This document shows, in pieces, positions 33,698 to 40,185 of a stretch of DNA of 40,185 bases (the stretch's first letter is position 1; each line of letters opens with the position of its first letter). The notes beneath the pieces are model-generated. The model saw only the letters and a list, made by a program, of their open reading frames with translations, was not told the DNA's origin and did not search any database. Source of the stretch: a virus; the IMG/VR virus record IMGVR_UViG_3300035633_000116, positions 1-40,185 of that record; one strand, given 5' to 3'. The translations under genes were made by a program, and so were the position numbers.

Positions 33698-34477
33698 ATG
33701 CCAAAAATAGGAAAAGATCCCGCATTTCTGTTTTACACCTCGGATTTCTATTCGGGTATTTCAGACTTGACCATGGAGGAACGTGGTCAATACATTACGC
33801 TGCTATGCCTTCAGCACCTCAAAGGGCACCTCTCAGACAAGGCTGTAAAGCTTGCCGTAGGAAATCCAAGCCCTGACGTCATGGCAAAATTTAAAAAGGA
33901 CTCAGACGGCCTATGGTACAACGAAAGGCTAAACGCAGAAGTTAGCAAGCGCCGCGCCTTCTCTGAAAGACAAAGCGAGAACGCCAAAAAACGCTGGAAA
34001 AAATCACACTCCGATGTTTCTTTAAATGAAGATGTAATTGAAGATGAAAATGAAAATGAAAATGAAAATGAAAGGCATGTTTCTGGCATATCCCAGCCAC
34101 TAAGCCAAAGCGATGCCAAAAGTATGCCACGGCATAACCACCCTATAAGGAGTGACTCGTATCGTGACGGCGTGCTTTCTGGTCAGGTTCACGAGGCTGA
34201 GGTCTGGCCTACATTTAAAGATTTCTGGGAAGAGTACGATAAAAAGGCAGGCAATCAGCGAACGCTATCAAATATTTGGAATCGGATCCCACAAGACCAA
34301 AGGGAGGCCATCATGGAATATCTGCCCAAATACAAGATCAGCCAACCGAACAAAAAATACCGAAAGAATCCCTTCACCTTTTTAGTTGAGGAAGGATGGA
34401 AGGACGAGCTCACGCTGGGAGATGAACAGCGCGACGAGCTCATAGCTGGAGAACTATTGAAAAGAAGAAGACAATGA
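33698..34477 (+). CDS. Replication initiation protein (YdaU/DUF1376-type N-terminus)
   Basis: The N-terminal 80 residues (FLFYTSDFYSGISDLTMEE, then GQYITLLCLQHLKGHL) match the DUF1376/YdaU winged-helix domain of phage replication proteins. A linker with ENENENENE (about residues 116-125) follows, encoded by a TGAAAA repeat. The C-terminal domain (WPTFKDFWEEYDKKAG, then RKNPFTFLVEEGW) is the common phage replication C-domain. It is likely to bind the origin and load the helicase. It overlaps the next gene by 4 bases. Confidence 0.82.
   Translation: MPKIGKDPAFLFYTSDFYSGISDLTMEERGQYITLLCLQHLKGHLSDKAVKLAVGNPSPDVMAKFKKDSDGLWYNERLNAEVSKRRAFSERQSENAKKRWKKSHSDVSLNEDVIEDENENENENERHVSGISQPLSQSDAKSMPRHNHPIRSDSYRDGVLSGQVHEAEVWPTFKDFWEEYDKKAGNQRTLSNIWNRIPQDQREAIMEYLPKYKISQPNKKYRKNPFTFLVEEGWKDELTLGDEQRDELIAGELLKRRRQ
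34045..34073 (+). repeat. TGAAAA hexanucleotide tract
   Basis: Four full TGAAAA units and a partial fifth encode the alternating Asn-Glu linker of the replication protein. Copy number changes would keep the frame. Confidence 0.9.
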
Positions 34478-35070
34478 GCAACATTCAAACCTACGACAAA
34501 ATGAAAATGATGACCGTCAGGCATGCGGTCTTGAGCTTTCCAGAGGCCATAAAGGAAGGCCTGACACTGGACTTGGTTGAAACTTCCATGATCATTGGCG
34601 CAGAGGTGAAGCCAAACGTCTGCCAGCTTATTGCTGAAACCATTCTGGAGGCATGGCCTACTGAACACTTGGAGGACATCAAGCTTGCAATCCAAAAAGG
34701 CCGCGCCGGACTATATGGCAAAGTGTATGGCAACAAGATCTCCGCGCCTTTAGTCGGTGAGTGGATTCAGAAAAGAGCCGAGGAACGCGCAATCATGCGA
34801 GAAAAGGAACACCACAACCGAAAGAATGACGAATACGTCATTCCAGAGGTTGACTACGAGGCCTACAAGAAAAACCTTGACCAAATGGATAAAAAGAACC
34901 AACGTCCAAAGCGAAAGCCTATGACTGAGGCTGAGTTCGAGGAGCTCCACGCTTGGGCAGTTGAATTTGACAAACAAAACGGAATAACTCATGAGAAAAC
35001 ACAGAATGCAAAAGCTAAAGAACAGGATCTTGGGAAAGTACCCCAGACTAAAGAAGGCGACAATAACTGA
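34474..35070 (+). CDS. Unknown replication-region protein
   Basis: This 198-aa protein has a helical N-terminal half. It includes the segment DIKLAIQKGRAGLYGKVYG and VGEWIQKRAEERA (about 70-105), a pattern seen in Bacteroidota phage genes beside replication initiators. The C-terminal half is charged and disordered. The ATGA overlap with the initiator suggests joint function, perhaps a helicase-loading factor, though no ATPase motif is present. The last 80 bases overlap the next gene. Confidence 0.7.
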   Translation: MSNIQTYDKMKMMTVRHAVLSFPEAIKEGLTLDLVETSMIIGAEVKPNVCQLIAETILEAWPTEHLEDIKLAIQKGRAGLYGKVYGNKISAPLVGEWIQKRAEERAIMREKEHHNRKNDEYVIPEVDYEAYKKNLDQMDKKNQRPKRKPMTEAEFEELHAWAVEFDKQNGITHEKTQNAKAKEQDLGKVPQTKEGDNN

Positions 35071-35314
35071 CAAGTCCTCGCGGTTATACGGGTATAGCGT
35101 CAGCTTCTACCCAAGCGGCAAGCCTATTTTCACCGGAGACGAAGAGCGCGACCTAAATTGGTGGCAACCAGGAAATCAACTTGAGCCTGAGCTCATGCGT
35201 TTAGCAGGATGCCCAGACACTTGGACGTTTGAAGACAACATAGCTTACGGAATGATTCGTGGTCACTGGATTGCTTATCCCGTTGACAAACTACCTCACA
35301 TCTGGAAAAAATGA
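34991..35314 (+). CDS. Unknown 107-aa protein
   Basis: This protein overlaps the preceding gene by 80 bases at ATG 34991; ATG 35006 is an alternative. The basic N-terminus (KLKNRILGKYPRLKKAT) falls in the overlap. The middle and end (GYSVSFYPSG, then NIAYGMIRGHWIAYP) look folded and coding. It overlaps the next start by 4 bases. The function is unknown. Confidence 0.65.
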   Translation: MRKHRMQKLKNRILGKYPRLKKATITDKSSRLYGYSVSFYPSGKPIFTGDEERDLNWWQPGNQLEPELMRLAGCPDTWTFEDNIAYGMIRGHWIAYPVDKLPHIWKK

Positions 35315-35667
35315 GAGCAAAAAAGATCCCAATCAGAATACAGATAGAAGCTGTTCTGGATCAGGTTCCAAACGCTAATGAGGTTTTGGTGCATACCTGG
35401 CGAGAGGTCAGAGCCTACCGCCTTTACATTGATGGTGAATTATTTGGAGTTCATCAAGAATGGAATAGCAAAGACAAATGGCAGGTGACACACGTTGACA
35501 CTGGCATGAGGGTCACTGCTGCAGAACGAACTATGCGCGGCGCAATTAATAGAGCAAAGCGAGTGATTGCCAAAGCAAAAGCCTCTGGACTTTACGAAGA
35601 CCGCATGCGCTGGGCAAAGCAGCACATTCTTGATAATTATCACACCTATCCAATAACCGAAGTATAG
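35311..35667 (+). CDS. Unknown 118-aa basic protein
   Basis: The N-terminal half is beta-like with an aromatic-rich patch (AYRLYIDGELFGVHQEW). The C-terminal half is a basic helix (AINRAKRVIAKAKAS) with a small His-rich end. It overlaps the previous gene by ATGA. Nucleic-acid binding is possible from charge only. Confidence 0.65.
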   Translation: MRAKKIPIRIQIEAVLDQVPNANEVLVHTWREVRAYRLYIDGELFGVHQEWNSKDKWQVTHVDTGMRVTAAERTMRGAINRAKRVIAKAKASGLYEDRMRWAKQHILDNYHTYPITEV

Positions 35668-35751
35668 TTAACTGTAGTGCATGAGATGTGCTACGTTGAG
35701 AGCAAAAACAGGACTTTTTGTATCATATATCAAACATTAAAACGCTATTTG

Positions 35752-36048
35752 ATGACACTATTCCACAACACCACAAATGAATCGGGACAACTGCTAATGG
35801 ACTTTATCACAAAGGCCACCAAGCAGAACGAAATCATTAAGGACTTCTTTGCTTGGAACTATCACGGAAAGTTTACGGCCAGCATGGTTCATGATCACTT
35901 GGCGAAATCTGGCTATGACAAATGGCCGCTCACAAGTGTTCGTCGTGCCATGACTGACTTAGCGAAAACCGGAATACTGGACAAGCTGGAAGAGAAAAGA
36001 GAAGGACCATACGGTCGGCCGGAGCATTTTTACACCTTTAGGAAATAG
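35752..36048 (+). CDS. Winged-helix-like small protein
   Basis: This is about 98 aa from ATG 35752 (MTLFHNTTN); the frame is open to 35677. The pattern IIKDFFAWNYHGKFTASMV, then WPLTSVRRAMTDLAKTGIL and a hairpin with GPYGRPEHFYTF matches a winged-helix domain (helix, recognition helix, wing). It probably regulates phage genes or assists replication. It precedes the operator-like gap before the methyltransferase. Confidence 0.68.
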   Translation: MTLFHNTTNESGQLLMDFITKATKQNEIIKDFFAWNYHGKFTASMVHDHLAKSGYDKWPLTSVRRAMTDLAKTGILDKLEEKREGPYGRPEHFYTFRK

Positions 36049-36075
36049 AGAGCTATCAAGTTCTTTCTATCTTTA
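36046..36075 (+). promoter_or_regulatory. Candidate promoter/operator before methyltransferase gene
   Basis: The gap contains CTTTCTA (36063-36069), the reverse of the recurring TAGAAAG element, and TATCTTTA (36068-36075), one base off TA-N2-TTTG and identical to the box at 5349. A related TAGAGAG lies at 36046-36052. Confidence 0.4.
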
Positions 36076-36093
36076 CAAAAAAACTGTCAAAAT

Positions 36094-37293
36094 ATGGAAT
36101 ACCGACCGATCAGTGATATCAAGGTTTCAGAAAGCAACCCTCGCAAGATCAACAAGAAGAAATACTACGAGCTTCTTGACGATATGAAGAAAGACCCAGA
36201 GTTCTTCAAAGGCAGACCACTGCTGCTTTCTGACCGAACTGGTGAGCTTGTGCTTATAGCTGGCCACCAACGTTATCGAGCAGCCAAGGAACTGGGAATG
36301 GAAAAGGTGCCCACCCATCTTTTTAAGAACCTGACAGAAGAAAAGGAAAGAAACTACATGATTAAAGACAACGTCCATAAGGGCGAGTTTGACTTTGACA
36401 TGCTGGCCAACGAGTGGGAGCCCGAAGAACTCAAAGAGGCCGGACTTGAAGTTTGGAACACTGATGACGACCCAGATTTCACTGAACCAGATGAAAAAAT
36501 GGATACCATGTCTGAAGAGGACTACGAGATCGAAAGCTCTGATGTAAAGCTGGGCGACCTGATTGAAATCGGTGACCATCGCCTGCTTTGTGGAGATGCT
36601 ACTCTCCCGTTAGCCGTGAAGCGAGTCCTGAACGGTGAAAAATGTGAGATGGTGTTCACTGATCCTCCTTACGGTGTGAACGTCCAAGGAGGAAAGCAAA
36701 AAAGCAACATCGCCGGCGATCTTACACAAACAGCCATACCATTTAGCTTTGAACTGGCCATAGAACAGGCGACCAGTGAAACGGCAAGGCTCTATTTCTG
36801 CGGAGGTGAGGGCAACATTGGACTTTATGCCAAGCTGTTCGAGCGGTTCCTTTCTCAAATACCTCGTCACCTAATCTGGGTGAAAAACGGATTCAGCATG
36901 AAGCAGAACGGATACCACAACCAGTACGAGATCATTTTTTACGGTTACAAGAAAGGCGGTGGAGGCATGAAGACATGGTACGGACCGAGAACAGAAAGTG
37001 CGGCTTCTGACGTGTGGAAGGTTGACAGAGATCCATCTAACACCTACATGCACCCAACACAAAAGCCCATAGATCTTCCGGCTCGTGCCATCATTAACCA
37101 TAGTCAAGAAGGCGATCACATCTATGAACCATTTGGCGGTTCCGGATCAACCCTCATGGCTTGCCAGAAGCTTGGAAGAAAGGCCATAGCTCTGGAAATC
37201 GACCCTCATTACTGTCAGGTCATTATTAACCGGTTCCAAAACAGCTACCCAGATCTACCGATAAAAATCAATGGCAAAGACTACAAATCCTGA
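36094..37293 (+). CDS. ParB-domain DNA methyltransferase
   Basis: This 399-aa two-domain protein has a ParB/Srx-like N-terminal domain (GHQRYRA, residues 57-63). The C-terminal part is a DNA amino-methyltransferase with DPPYG at 190-194, HPTQKP at 320-325 and FGGSGST at 347-353. The order DPPY before the FGGSGS SAM-binding motif places it in the beta group (N6-adenine or N4-cytosine). ParB-fused methyltransferases are common in phages and may modify DNA to avoid restriction. The last 23 bases overlap the exonuclease gene. Confidence 0.93.
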   Translation: MEYRPISDIKVSESNPRKINKKKYYELLDDMKKDPEFFKGRPLLLSDRTGELVLIAGHQRYRAAKELGMEKVPTHLFKNLTEEKERNYMIKDNVHKGEFDFDMLANEWEPEELKEAGLEVWNTDDDPDFTEPDEKMDTMSEEDYEIESSDVKLGDLIEIGDHRLLCGDATLPLAVKRVLNGEKCEMVFTDPPYGVNVQGGKQKSNIAGDLTQTAIPFSFELAIEQATSETARLYFCGGEGNIGLYAKLFERFLSQIPRHLIWVKNGFSMKQNGYHNQYEIIFYGYKKGGGGMKTWYGPRTESAASDVWKVDRDPSNTYMHPTQKPIDLPARAIINHSQEGDHIYEPFGGSGSTLMACQKLGRKAIALEIDPHYCQVIINRFQNSYPDLPIKINGKDYKS

Positions 37294-37873
37294 TAGCGTA
37301 GCCATAACAACCATCCTTGAAGCTACTCAGCCAGAGGAAAGAGTGAAGGCCTTGGAAGCTTGGCGTGAACGTATAACGGAAACTCAGGCCGAAGCCATCC
37401 TGCAGGCAGGCATTGAACGTGGAAAATATATCCACTCATTATGCGAGGACTATTTTAACCACGGCTGCTACATTGATAAACCAGGAGCAAAAAGGCTAGA
37501 GCGATTCTTTGACCGCCTTCAGTGGAAATACGTCGAGCTTGAAGTCGAAAACGAGCAAGAAGGATATCACGGCAAGCTTGATTGGCTGGGAAGCATAGCG
37601 GATCCAGAGCGCTCTGGAGAAATGAGGCGATGCGTCATTGATTGGAAAGGAACAGACAAAGACCCAAAGAAGGTCAATTTGTACGATGGACCGCTCCAGC
37701 TAGGCGCCTATTCTCGTTGCGACGGTGTGCACGTTGACCTCGCTGGCCTGATTTATGTAAACCCAAAGACTTGGCAGATCCAGCCTTATTGGTTCGGATA
37801 CGATGACCTGAAGCACTACTATGTTGAATTTTTAAAAAGGAAAGATGAGTACCATTCCAGAAACAGGAAATAA
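37271..37873 (+). CDS. PD-(D/E)XK exonuclease (RecB/Cas4-like)
   Basis: This 200-aa protein has the PD-(D/E)XK layout of phage exonucleases. It has GKYIH with H55, then GKLDWLG (D104), VIDWKG with D124-x-K126 and QLGAYS (Q143, Y147 region). It likely resects double-stranded DNA ends for the ERF protein, although the two genes are about 4.3 kb apart. It overlaps both neighbours. Confidence 0.88.
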   Translation: MAKTTNPDSVAITTILEATQPEERVKALEAWRERITETQAEAILQAGIERGKYIHSLCEDYFNHGCYIDKPGAKRLERFFDRLQWKYVELEVENEQEGYHGKLDWLGSIADPERSGEMRRCVIDWKGTDKDPKKVNLYDGPLQLGAYSRCDGVHVDLAGLIYVNPKTWQIQPYWFGYDDLKHYYVEFLKRKDEYHSRNRK

Positions 37874-38150
37874 GCGTAAGATTTCCAAAATCAGGAAACT
37901 CTGCGAAGAGATCCAAGACCAGCTATTAGCGCCGGTCGTTCAAGCAGGCATAGAGGAACGCGAAAAAGGGAAGATAAGATTGAATGGATTGTACGTAAGA
38001 AAGGAAGCAGATCAGTTGTTCACAGCAGAGCAAGATCTTGACTTTACTTTACAAACTCAGAAAAACCGAGGATGGCGAAAAGAGCACAAAGCAAGGCAAA
38101 GAAAGCAGCACCGAAGAGCAGGAAGAAAGTACAAAAGAAGTCTCCGATAA
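37845..38150 (+). CDS. Small basic protein before terminase
   Basis: This 101-aa protein is very basic near the end (GWRKEHKARQRKQHRRAGRK). It overlaps the exonuclease gene by 29 bases and the small terminase gene by 79 bases in another frame. The first 60 residues look coding (ISKIRKLCEEIQDQL). The basic tail lies wholly within the overlap, so its sequence may be shaped by the terminase frame. No family is known. Confidence 0.55.
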   Translation: MSTIPETGNKRKISKIRKLCEEIQDQLLAPVVQAGIEEREKGKIRLNGLYVRKEADQLFTAEQDLDFTLQTQKNRGWRKEHKARQRKQHRRAGRKYKRSLR

Positions 38151-38608
38151 AAGCTCCACGTGTCCGCAAGGTTACCGAGGCTCAATTCTGGGATGCGGTC
38201 AGAAGAGCCATGGGCTACCAAACCAGGGCGGCACGCTTGATAGAAGCAGAGCTTGGCATAAGCTACACGAGGCAAGCGGTCAAGGATAGAATAAACAAGA
38301 ATCCGGAAAAGTATCAAGAGATACTTGAGAGCTTCGAAGAGCAAGCGGAAGAGGTGATGGTTAGTTGCATGATGCAGAGCAAGGATTTGAGGGTTAAGCG
38401 TCAGGCAGCAAAAGACATACTGACACGTCCTGGAGGGAAGTGGTACGAAGGCAATCAAAACCAGCAGCAGGGCACAAGCCGAAGAACTCTGCAGATAATT
38501 CCGATTTTATATGACCCAGACGCAACCGGAGATCAGGCAGAAGATGGTAGACCTTCACGAAAAGCAGTGGAAGGTTCTAGGCTATCTGAGTCAGCCTCAC
38601 ATCAATGA
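38072..38608 (+). CDS. Terminase small subunit
   Basis: This 178-aa protein has a strongly basic, Lys/Arg-rich N-terminal tail (residues 1-32) that looks disordered. It then has an HTH region (WDAVRRAMGYQTRAARLIE, GISYTRQAVKDRI) typical of small terminases that recognise packaging sites. A helix with EEVMVSCMMQSKDLRVKRQA follows. Its position just before the large subunit supports the call. The last 98 bases overlap the large-subunit gene in another frame. Confidence 0.82.
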   Translation: MAKRAQSKAKKAAPKSRKKVQKKSPIKAPRVRKVTEAQFWDAVRRAMGYQTRAARLIEAELGISYTRQAVKDRINKNPEKYQEILESFEEQAEEVMVSCMMQSKDLRVKRQAAKDILTRPGGKWYEGNQNQQQGTSRRTLQIIPILYDPDATGDQAEDGRPSRKAVEGSRLSESASHQ

Positions 38609-39917
38609 GATATTGTACGGTGGCGGCGCTGGCGGTTCCAAGTCGTGGACAGGTTGTTTCTGGCTGCTTCAAATGTGCACACTTTATCCAGGCACGCGTT
38701 GGCTCATGGGACGAGCTAAGCTCAAGACCCTAAAAGAAACTACACTCCTTACCCTCTTTGAAGTTGCCCAGATCTGGGAAGGTGAGATCTCCCTCATGCT
38801 TAATAATGCCCAAGGCAGAATAACTGTCCGCTTTTATACCGATGACGGGGAAGGAAATCAGGTGCCTGCTGAGTCATACATATTTCTGAAGGACTTGTTT
38901 CTTTATCCCTCGGATCCTGAATTTGTCAGCTTAGGATCACTTGAGATAACCGGAGCTTTCATTGATGAAGCAAACGAGGTAAGCTGGAAAGCCGTCCAGG
39001 TTGTTCGCTCCCGGATACGTTACAAGCTCGACGAGTTTGGCCTTACACCGAAGCTTCTCTGCACATGCAATCCCTCAAAAGGCTGGACATTTGAGAACTT
39101 TTACAAACCACACAAGGACGGCAGCATAAAGCAGAACCGGAGATTCGTTAAAGCTCTGGCAACAGATAACCCATGGATAAGCCCTCACTACCTCAAGAAC
39201 CTCGAAGATCTTGACGACAACACGCTGAAGCAGCGCCTTCTTTATGGGAACTGGGAATATGACGATACAGAAGGCATCCTTATGCTATACGATCGAATCA
39301 TCGACATGTTTGACAATCAGTACACTCCAAGCAGCCCAAGACCTGGAGAGCGCTTTATTAGCGCCGATATTGCCGAACAAGGATCAGACAAGTTTGTGGC
39401 CATCGTCTGGTATGGATGGAGAGTGGTTGAGGTAGTGGTGCATGACAAGACTGAGTACAAGCAAATGGAAGAGATCCTGAAAGGATTAGCAACCCGGCAT
39501 AGAGTACCCAGAACAAACATGGTATACGACCGGGACGGCGTTGGAGGATTTCTTTCTTCATACCTCAGAAACGCCAGGGAGTTCAGAAACGGCGCGGCTC
39601 CAGTTTACATGATTAAGAGGTTCAAGGAGGACTTCCAAAACCTCAAGTCTCAATGCTACTACCATCTAGCCAGAAAGATCAACGACGGCGAAGTTGCGCT
39701 ACCTGGTGAAAAGGTTGGCAAGTATAAGGAAGACATAATAGAGGAACTGTCCGTGGTTCGAAACGTCAACGTTGGAACCGACAACAAAATAAAGGTACAG
39801 CCCAAGGAGGTATTTAAGCAGGAGCTTGGCCGCTCGCCTGACTTTGCTGACGCTCTCATGATGCGCTCAATTTTTGACATCAAGCCAGCCAAACGAATGG
39901 GCAGGCGTGCGAATTGA
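38511..39917 (+). CDS. Terminase large subunit
   Basis: This is a 468-aa packaging motor. The ATPase has a Walker A-like GGGAGGSKS (37-45), with Ser in place of the usual Gly before Lys. The Walker B is TGAFIDEAN (IDEA 145-148), and a CNPSKGW coupling motif lies at 180-186. The nuclease domain shows SAD (D280), VYDRDGVGG (D334, D336) and SPDFADAL (D438, D441). M12 at 38544 is an alternative start. It cuts and pumps phage DNA into the head. It ends two bases from the convergent methyltransferase gene. Confidence 0.95.
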   Translation: MTQTQPEIRQKMVDLHEKQWKVLGYLSQPHINEILYGGGAGGSKSWTGCFWLLQMCTLYPGTRWLMGRAKLKTLKETTLLTLFEVAQIWEGEISLMLNNAQGRITVRFYTDDGEGNQVPAESYIFLKDLFLYPSDPEFVSLGSLEITGAFIDEANEVSWKAVQVVRSRIRYKLDEFGLTPKLLCTCNPSKGWTFENFYKPHKDGSIKQNRRFVKALATDNPWISPHYLKNLEDLDDNTLKQRLLYGNWEYDDTEGILMLYDRIIDMFDNQYTPSSPRPGERFISADIAEQGSDKFVAIVWYGWRVVEVVVHDKTEYKQMEEILKGLATRHRVPRTNMVYDRDGVGGFLSSYLRNAREFRNGAAPVYMIKRFKEDFQNLKSQCYYHLARKINDGEVALPGEKVGKYKEDIIEELSVVRNVNVGTDNKIKVQPKEVFKQELGRSPDFADALMMRSIFDIKPAKRMGRRAN

Positions 39918-39919
39918 CG

Positions 39920-40185
39920 TTATTGGCTTATCTCGTATTCACTAATCGCTTGAAAGATTTGATAAACCACCTGCGGAACTACTGCGTTTCCGTAGGCCTT
40001 GAGGGATTCGCTTCTCCATTTAGGAAAGGTAACTCCGTCCAGTTTGCTGGGAAGCCCATCATTGACGCCACAAATCGGGGATTCAGTTGGGAAGTCTTTC
40101 CACTGATCGCGAACTGATCCGCTAGATTGTCGGCCTTTTCCTTGAGCCTGTTCCTCTTTTCCAGCGCTTCGATGGAACTTGCTCC
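39920..40185 (-). CDS. DNA (cytosine-5) methyltransferase, C-terminal part
   Basis: The minus-strand frame is open from the right edge to TAA (39922-39920), giving 87 residues of a C-terminus. It includes WKDFPTESPICG, NDGLPSKLDGVTFPKWR and LKAYGNAVVPQVV. The S/T-x-K-x-LGNAVVPQ-type end and the preceding FP-x-K-W segment are typical of phage C5-cytosine methyltransferases. The catalytic PCQ motif lies outside the window. It is convergent with the terminase gene and would be the second DNA methyltransferase of the phage. Confidence 0.85.
   Translation of the reverse strand, partial: SKFHRSAGKEEQAQGKGRQSSGSVRDQWKDFPTESPICGVNDGLPSKLDGVTFPKWRSESLKAYGNAVVPQVVYQIFQAISEYEISQ

Noticed and set aside
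34255-34695. 146-codon minus-strand frame across replication genes
   Set aside because: It is antisense to two coupled genes with readable domains and is rich in Cys/Ser/His, as is usual for shadow frames.
36127-36579. 150-codon minus-strand frame within the methyltransferase gene
   Set aside because: It is antisense to the ParB domain, which has clear motifs. There is no matching promoter and the composition looks like that of a shadow frame.
39914-40117. Plus-strand reading frame of 67 codons after terminase
   Set aside because: It lies opposite the cytosine methyltransferase C-terminus, whose conserved motifs are readable on the minus strand. The plus-strand translation shows no family pattern.
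39979-40185. A second minus-strand frame with LNPRFVASMMGFPANW
   Set aside because: This looks like the end of another methylase type and suggested a frameshift. The other minus frame reads through without a break with WKDFPTESPICG to GNAVVPQ, so I take that frame as the gene. The resemblance remains curious.
1-40185. CRISPR arrays, insertion sequences, rRNA
   Set aside because: No regularly spaced direct repeats with unique spacers, no transposase frame and no rRNA sequence was seen. The only long repeat arrays are protein-coding.

Overview
The window is a contiguous piece of a tailed double-stranded DNA phage (or prophage) genome that very probably infects a member of the Bacteroidota. Several things point to this host group. 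The giant fibre carries DUF285/BspA-type repeats with PKD-like units. Promoter-like boxes resemble the Bacteroidota -7 element TA-N2-TTTG. Clear Shine-Dalgarno sequences are scarce. The large hypothetical structural proteins look like those of Bacteroidota phages. A tape-measure gene and a frameshifted tail-chaperone pair, with no recognisable contractile sheath, suggest a long non-contractile tail. No integrase, portal-proximal protease or reverse transcriptase is visible.

Layout. Positions 1-47 are the 3' end of a tRNA gene, followed at once by a T7-lysozyme-like amidase (50-520). Positions 624-8113 are the head module: an unknown structural protein, portal, scaffold, several small proteins, major capsid protein and a missed 54-aa gene. 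It is punctuated by terminators at 5941-5965 and 8145-8176. Positions 8188-11757 hold a large virion protein with a CBM5/12-like insert, a metallophosphoesterase and neck/tail-completion candidates. Positions 11754-16668 are an adhesion/effector cassette: an 81-aa protein sharing its fold signature with the start of an 826-aa lectin-like tail fibre, an unknown 338-aa protein, a patatin-like phospholipase and a small membrane protein. Positions 16678-23808 are the tail module: a chaperone pair joined by a predicted -1 frameshift at an A10 run, tape measure, tail-tip protein and a small protein. Positions 23801-30484 encode a 2227-aa fibre made of three PKD-plus-DUF285 modules.

Positions 30462-32246 are a leftward group: a VRR-NUC nuclease, a TM2-type membrane protein, three unknown proteins and a small HTH protein. 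A shared divergent control region (32247-32322) separates it from a rightward early/replication group: an ERF annealing protein, a small membrane protein, a YdaU/DUF1376-type replication protein, a winged-helix candidate, a ParB-domain DNA methyltransferase, a PD-(D/E)XK exonuclease, and the small and large terminase subunits (to 39917). A second, cytosine-5 type methyltransferase enters from the right edge on the minus strand.

The most notable signals are the patatin effector, the modular giant fibre, the chaperone frameshift, a family of dispersed TAGAAAG-N3-CTTTCTA inverted repeats that look like repressor operators or phage promoters, and a strong rightward terminator buried in the antisense nuclease gene. 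There is no stretch longer than about 110 bases without a gene or control signal.
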